Shown piece after piece: positions 61,600 through 64,000 of a stretch of 64,000 nt of DNA. The translations under genes and the position numbers were made by a program. The notes beneath the pieces are model-generated. The model saw only the letters and a list, made by a program, of their open reading frames with translations, made no database searches and had not been told where the DNA came from. The DNA lies in the NCBI RefSeq assembly GCF_004803835.1, contig NZ_CP012545.1, positions 1,426,001 through 1,490,000 on the forward strand, read 5' to 3'. The DNA comes from Campylobacter sp. RM6914 (lineage in GTDB: Bacteria; Campylobacterota; Campylobacteria; Campylobacterales; Campylobacteraceae). Each line of letters opens with the position of its first letter. Position 1 is the first letter of the stretch.

Positions 61600-63009
61600 T
61601 TAAATGTAATAATACTTTAATTTTCGTGAAATTTTACATGTTTTTTCGACAAATTTTACCCTTTTTTGCAAAATTTCTTCTCTTAGTTTATAAATTTGTT
61701 TATAAATTTTTGACTGTAGTTTTTTCACTCTTTGGCTTGGCGGCATTTTGTCTAAAATTTCAAGCCATATATCGCGATCTTGAAGCGAGCCAAAAAGCTC
61801 TTGTATAAATTTAAGACGACTTTCGTATTTTTTAAAATTCCCGACATAAAGAGTGTTTGAAAAATACTCCATAGCATATCTTAAACGCTTAAGTTCGATC
61901 CTGATCTTATGAAATTTTTCGTTTGCACTTTTTTCATTTAGGGCCATGATCTTGCGCTCAAATGCCACAAGTTCTCTTCGTATATGATATGACGCGACTG
62001 TTTTTAGATCAAGCTTGGCTTTTGGACCGTTATAAAAGTCGCTTTCTTCTTTTAAGAACAACTCCCAATCATCTAAAAATTCATAATTTTTAACATCGCT
62101 TAGAAATTTTTTTATCTCTTCGCTCTCTTTTTCATTGGCTTTACTTATAAAATACACTATCTCATCAACATTTTTTTGAGAGCTCAAAAAGTCCAAAAAT
62201 ACATCAAAATCACGTTTTAGGTTTGTAGAATTTGCCAAAATTTTAAATTTATCACTAAAAATTTCAGTCGTTTTTTGGTCAAAAATATCACTAAACATAC
62301 GAAGCAAAGAGCGAGTTTTACGTAAATTTACGCGAAACTGATGAAGCACCTCCTCATCAAATGTCAAAAGATACTCATCTTTGTATTTTTTGATATTATT
62401 TAAAATTTTAAAAAACAAAACTCTAAACGCCTCTTTGCTGTCCATGTTAGGCGGAAATTTAAGCTCGACATCGCTATTTTCCAAAACATTAAAGATATTG
62501 TTTATACTAAAATTTACATTTGGATCGCCGCATATCGCAAGATTTTTATTTTTATATTTTGCATCACATGTAACATCGCTGTGTATAAAATTTGAAAAAA
62601 ATTCAGGCAGCTTATAAAAAACGGCAGTTTGCTCATCTTTAAATTCAACCTCAAACGTGCAAAGTCCGTTTAGTTCAGCGTTAAAAATGTCGATATTGCA
62701 GGAGTTATTGTTTAGCTTAAAGAGATAACGATCTTTTTGTATAAGTGTGCCGATGCGATTTTTAAGAGCCTCTTTAAACTCTTTTTTGTCGCACTCGCAC
62801 TCGTTTTCTTCGCGTATAAGTCCTTTGCCGATTTTAATGGTTTTTATAAATTTACCATCTTCGCTTCGGTATCTTATCTCTTCGTTTTTTGTGATTTTTA
62901 TGTAAAATTGCAAAATTTCAAGGTGCTTAAATTTCAAACCTTCTTTTTCTAAGAAACTAATAATTTCAGCATCATGAAGCAAAAATTTACGCTCTATCTC
63001 TAAACCCAT
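61600..63009 (-). CDS. CYTH-CHAD protein (inorganic triphosphatase-like)
   Basis: A 469-residue protein with two domains. The CYTH domain (about 1-150) carries the ExExK motif in LEIERKFLL and the RYRSEDGKFIKTIKIG strand pattern. The CHAD helical-bundle domain (about 190-460) has conserved histidine-rich helices such as HQFRVNLRKTRSLLRMF and HKIRIELKRLRYAMEYF. CYTH domains hydrolyse inorganic triphosphate; CHAD domains bind polyphosphate. Start is the ATG at 63009 with an AGGGGG site about 6 nt upstream; a TTG directly before it is less likely. It sits between perR and ubiE, where C. jejuni has an uncharacterised gene. Confidence 0.85.
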   Translation of the reverse strand: MGLEIERKFLLHDAEIISFLEKEGLKFKHLEILQFYIKITKNEEIRYRSEDGKFIKTIKIGKGLIREENECECDKKEFKEALKNRIGTLIQKDRYLFKLNNNSCNIDIFNAELNGLCTFEVEFKDEQTAVFYKLPEFFSNFIHSDVTCDAKYKNKNLAICGDPNVNFSINNIFNVLENSDVELKFPPNMDSKEAFRVLFFKILNNIKKYKDEYLLTFDEEVLHQFRVNLRKTRSLLRMFSDIFDQKTTEIFSDKFKILANSTNLKRDFDVFLDFLSSQKNVDEIVYFISKANEKESEEIKKFLSDVKNYEFLDDWELFLKEESDFYNGPKAKLDLKTVASYHIRRELVAFERKIMALNEKSANEKFHKIRIELKRLRYAMEYFSNTLYVGNFKKYESRLKFIQELFGSLQDRDIWLEILDKMPPSQRVKKLQSKIYKQIYKLREEILQKRVKFVEKTCKISRKLKYYYI

Positions 63010-63076
63010 CAATGCCCCCTGAAATTTTTTATATATTTTATCAGGTTATGGCTTAAAATGCGAAAGAAAGCGCCTT

Positions 63077-63487
63077 TTATCTACAATGTTTACAGCTTTT
63101 TACACTCGCTACTATGTTTAATCTCTCTATGATATTGCAAAGTTTTTGCTCTAATTTCTCTTGGTATTTTCCAAGCTCAGAGTCTTCGTAGCTTACATCT
63201 TCAACATTTCCGCAACCCTCGCAAACAACGTGTATATGCGGATGCTCGTAGATGTCGTATCTTGGTTTTTGATTTACGATATTAACCTCGACAACAAGAC
63301 CTTCATCTTTTAAGGTATTTAAATTTTTATAAACGGTTGCCAGCGAGATCGATGGGTTTTCTTTTAAAATTTCCTCATAAAGTTCATCGATAGTCGGGTG
63401 TGTGTGACGATCAAGTATCTTTAAAACACTCAATCTTTGCGGTGTCACTTTTAGTCCAGAGTGTTTTAACATTGATATATACTGCAT
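63077..63487 (-). CDS. perR: Fur-family peroxide stress repressor PerR
   Basis: A 136-residue metal-dependent repressor. The winged helix is residues 1-80 (LKVTPQRLSVLKIL, SLATVYKNLNTLKDEGLV). The HPHIHVVCEGCG block with the first zinc cysteine pair and the C-terminal CKHC with the second follow. PerR regulates katA, ahpC and other peroxide genes in C. jejuni; ahpC and fdxA are in this window. The dxs-perR order is as in C. jejuni. It is placed in PerR rather than Fur or Zur by locus and by lack of the longer Fur C-terminus. Confidence 0.88.
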   Translation of the reverse strand: MQYISMLKHSGLKVTPQRLSVLKILDRHTHPTIDELYEEILKENPSISLATVYKNLNTLKDEGLVVEVNIVNQKPRYDIYEHPHIHVVCEGCGNVEDVSYEDSELGKYQEKLEQKLCNIIERLNIVASVKSCKHCR

Positions 63488-63539
63488 ATTATTTCCTATT
63501 TTTTAGAGAATAATACTACATTTACTTTTAAAAATGGCT

Positions 63540-63565
63540 TTATTATCTAATATTAATTATCTAAT
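63540..63565. promoter_or_regulatory. Direct repeats upstream of perR
   Basis: ATTATCTAAT occurs at 63542-63551 and again, extended, at 63554-63564, about one and a quarter helical turns apart. These overlap the dxs stop codon and lie 55-75 bp upstream of the perR ATG. They resemble the AT-rich half-sites bound by Fur/PerR proteins and could serve autoregulation. The match is weak. Confidence 0.3.
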
Positions 63566-64000
63566 AATAATTTTTGAGCTATTTGTTCTGCACTTATACC
63601 AAGATAGTTTTCAACTTCTGCGGTATTACCGTGTGGAATAAAAGCGTCATTATACTCGAAACTTGCTATAGATACGTCATAAATTCTATTGTCTTGCAAA
63701 AATGCGCTTAAAATTTCACCTACTCCGCCTTTTTTGGCGCTATCGCTAATGATATACCATTTTTTGCAGCTCTTACTAAGCTCCAAAAGCATCTCTTTAT
63801 CAAGCGGCTTTACAAATACCAAATCAACAAGACTCACATCAAGGCTATCCTTGAGTAAATTTCTTACACTAAGACCCTTTGCAACAGCATTACCGTAACA
63901 AATTATCGCCGTGTCAGCGCTTCCTTTGATTAAAATTTCGCCTTTGCCAAGCCTAAAATCCTTTGCCTCAAATTCATCATTTAAACCAAAAGCTCCACGA
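63553..64000 (-). CDS. dxs: 1-deoxy-D-xylulose-5-phosphate synthase, C-terminal part
   Basis: The reading frame runs off the right edge of the window (about 148 codons visible). It encodes the transketolase C-terminal domain: RGAFGLNDEFEAKDFRLGKG, then AIICYGNAVAKGL, SLVDLVFVKPLDKEML, and IPHGNTAEVENYLGISAEQI. The DXS signature residues for thiamine diphosphate binding lie outside. The enzyme condenses pyruvate and glyceraldehyde 3-phosphate in the MEP isoprenoid pathway. Immediately upstream of perR on the same strand (65 bp). Confidence 0.92.
   Translation of the reverse strand, partial: RGAFGLNDEFEAKDFRLGKGEILIKGSADTAIICYGNAVAKGLSVRNLLKDSLDVSLVDLVFVKPLDKEMLLELSKSCKKWYIISDSAKKGGVGEILSAFLQDNRIYDVSIASFEYNDAFIPHGNTAEVENYLGISAEQIAQKLLLDN

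Noticed and set aside
1-64000. Long homopolymer G or C tracts for slipped-strand phase variation
   Set aside because: I looked for runs of eight or more and saw none; the variable mechanisms here are inversion and repeat number.
1-64000. rRNA or intact tRNA genes
   Set aside because: None recognised by eye; only the 20-bp tRNA 3' end at 8669-8688 was found.

Overview
The window reads as chromosome of a Campylobacter species other than C. jejuni/C. coli (Campylobacterota). It is AT-rich and gene-dense, with aaattt-rich spacers. It carries a recognisable set of Campylobacter genes: perR, fdxA, ahpC, a cosR-type regulator, small exbB/exbD/tonB, mqo, and trpE-GD-F-B-A next to cheX/fliN/fliO. I have not assigned a species.

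Layout. (1) 1-8690 is an accessory region. A type I restriction-modification operon (hsdR-hsdM-hsdS-recombinase, minus strand) faces a promoterless second hsdS. Two copies of an 877-bp inverted repeat flank a tyrosine recombinase gene, so inversion would swap the second target-recognition domain of HsdS in frame. A PIN-type toxin/antitoxin pair follows. A 20-bp piece identical in form to a tRNA(Ser)-type 3' end (8669-8688) looks like the att scar closing this island. (2) 8850-19502 is one gene for a 3550-residue type I secreted, LapA-like adhesin with 25 apparently identical 300-bp tandem repeats, a retention module with a TAAG site, and a VWA domain. A perfect 20-bp palindrome lies upstream. 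(3) 19617-22529: periplasmic ATP-dependent DNA ligase, UDP-sugar epimerase and PolB-like exonuclease. (4) 22712-24261: exbB-exbD-tonB under a consensus promoter embedded in a Fur-like operator. (5) 24337-30560: mqo, uvrA and a DASS (SLC13) carboxylate transporter. (6) 30747-34073: fdxA, then ndk-yceD-rpmF-plsX-fabH. (7) 34176-41499: chemoreceptor, ahpC, PilZ protein, HerA-like ATPase, plsY and folB. (8) 41576-45007: cosR-like regulator, an overlapping histidine kinase, and Ppx/GppA. (9) 45004-46606: cheX-fliN-fliO flagellar/chemotaxis operon. (10) 46755-49512: a Tat ferredoxin and cytochrome b pair, and an Fsr-like MFS pump. (11) 49563-55005: trp operon, facing a TauE/SafE permease. (12) 55865-64000: two methyltransferases, serC, xseA, a 52-codon ORF, ubiE, CYTH-CHAD, perR, and the 3' end of dxs.

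How it fits together. The left third is variable surface/defence DNA: a switchable restriction specificity, a toxin-antitoxin and a giant repeat adhesin. The right two thirds are conserved housekeeping blocks whose local order matches, as I recall it, the C. jejuni Cj0321-Cj0357 neighbourhood in rearranged form. No rRNA, intact tRNA, insertion sequence or CRISPR array was seen. The most notable signals are the invertible hsdS locus, the tRNA-end scar, the adhesin with its palindromic operator candidate, a CosR orthologue that keeps the phospho-acceptor Asp and has its own kinase gene, and a small ORF coupled at both ends between ubiE and xseA.
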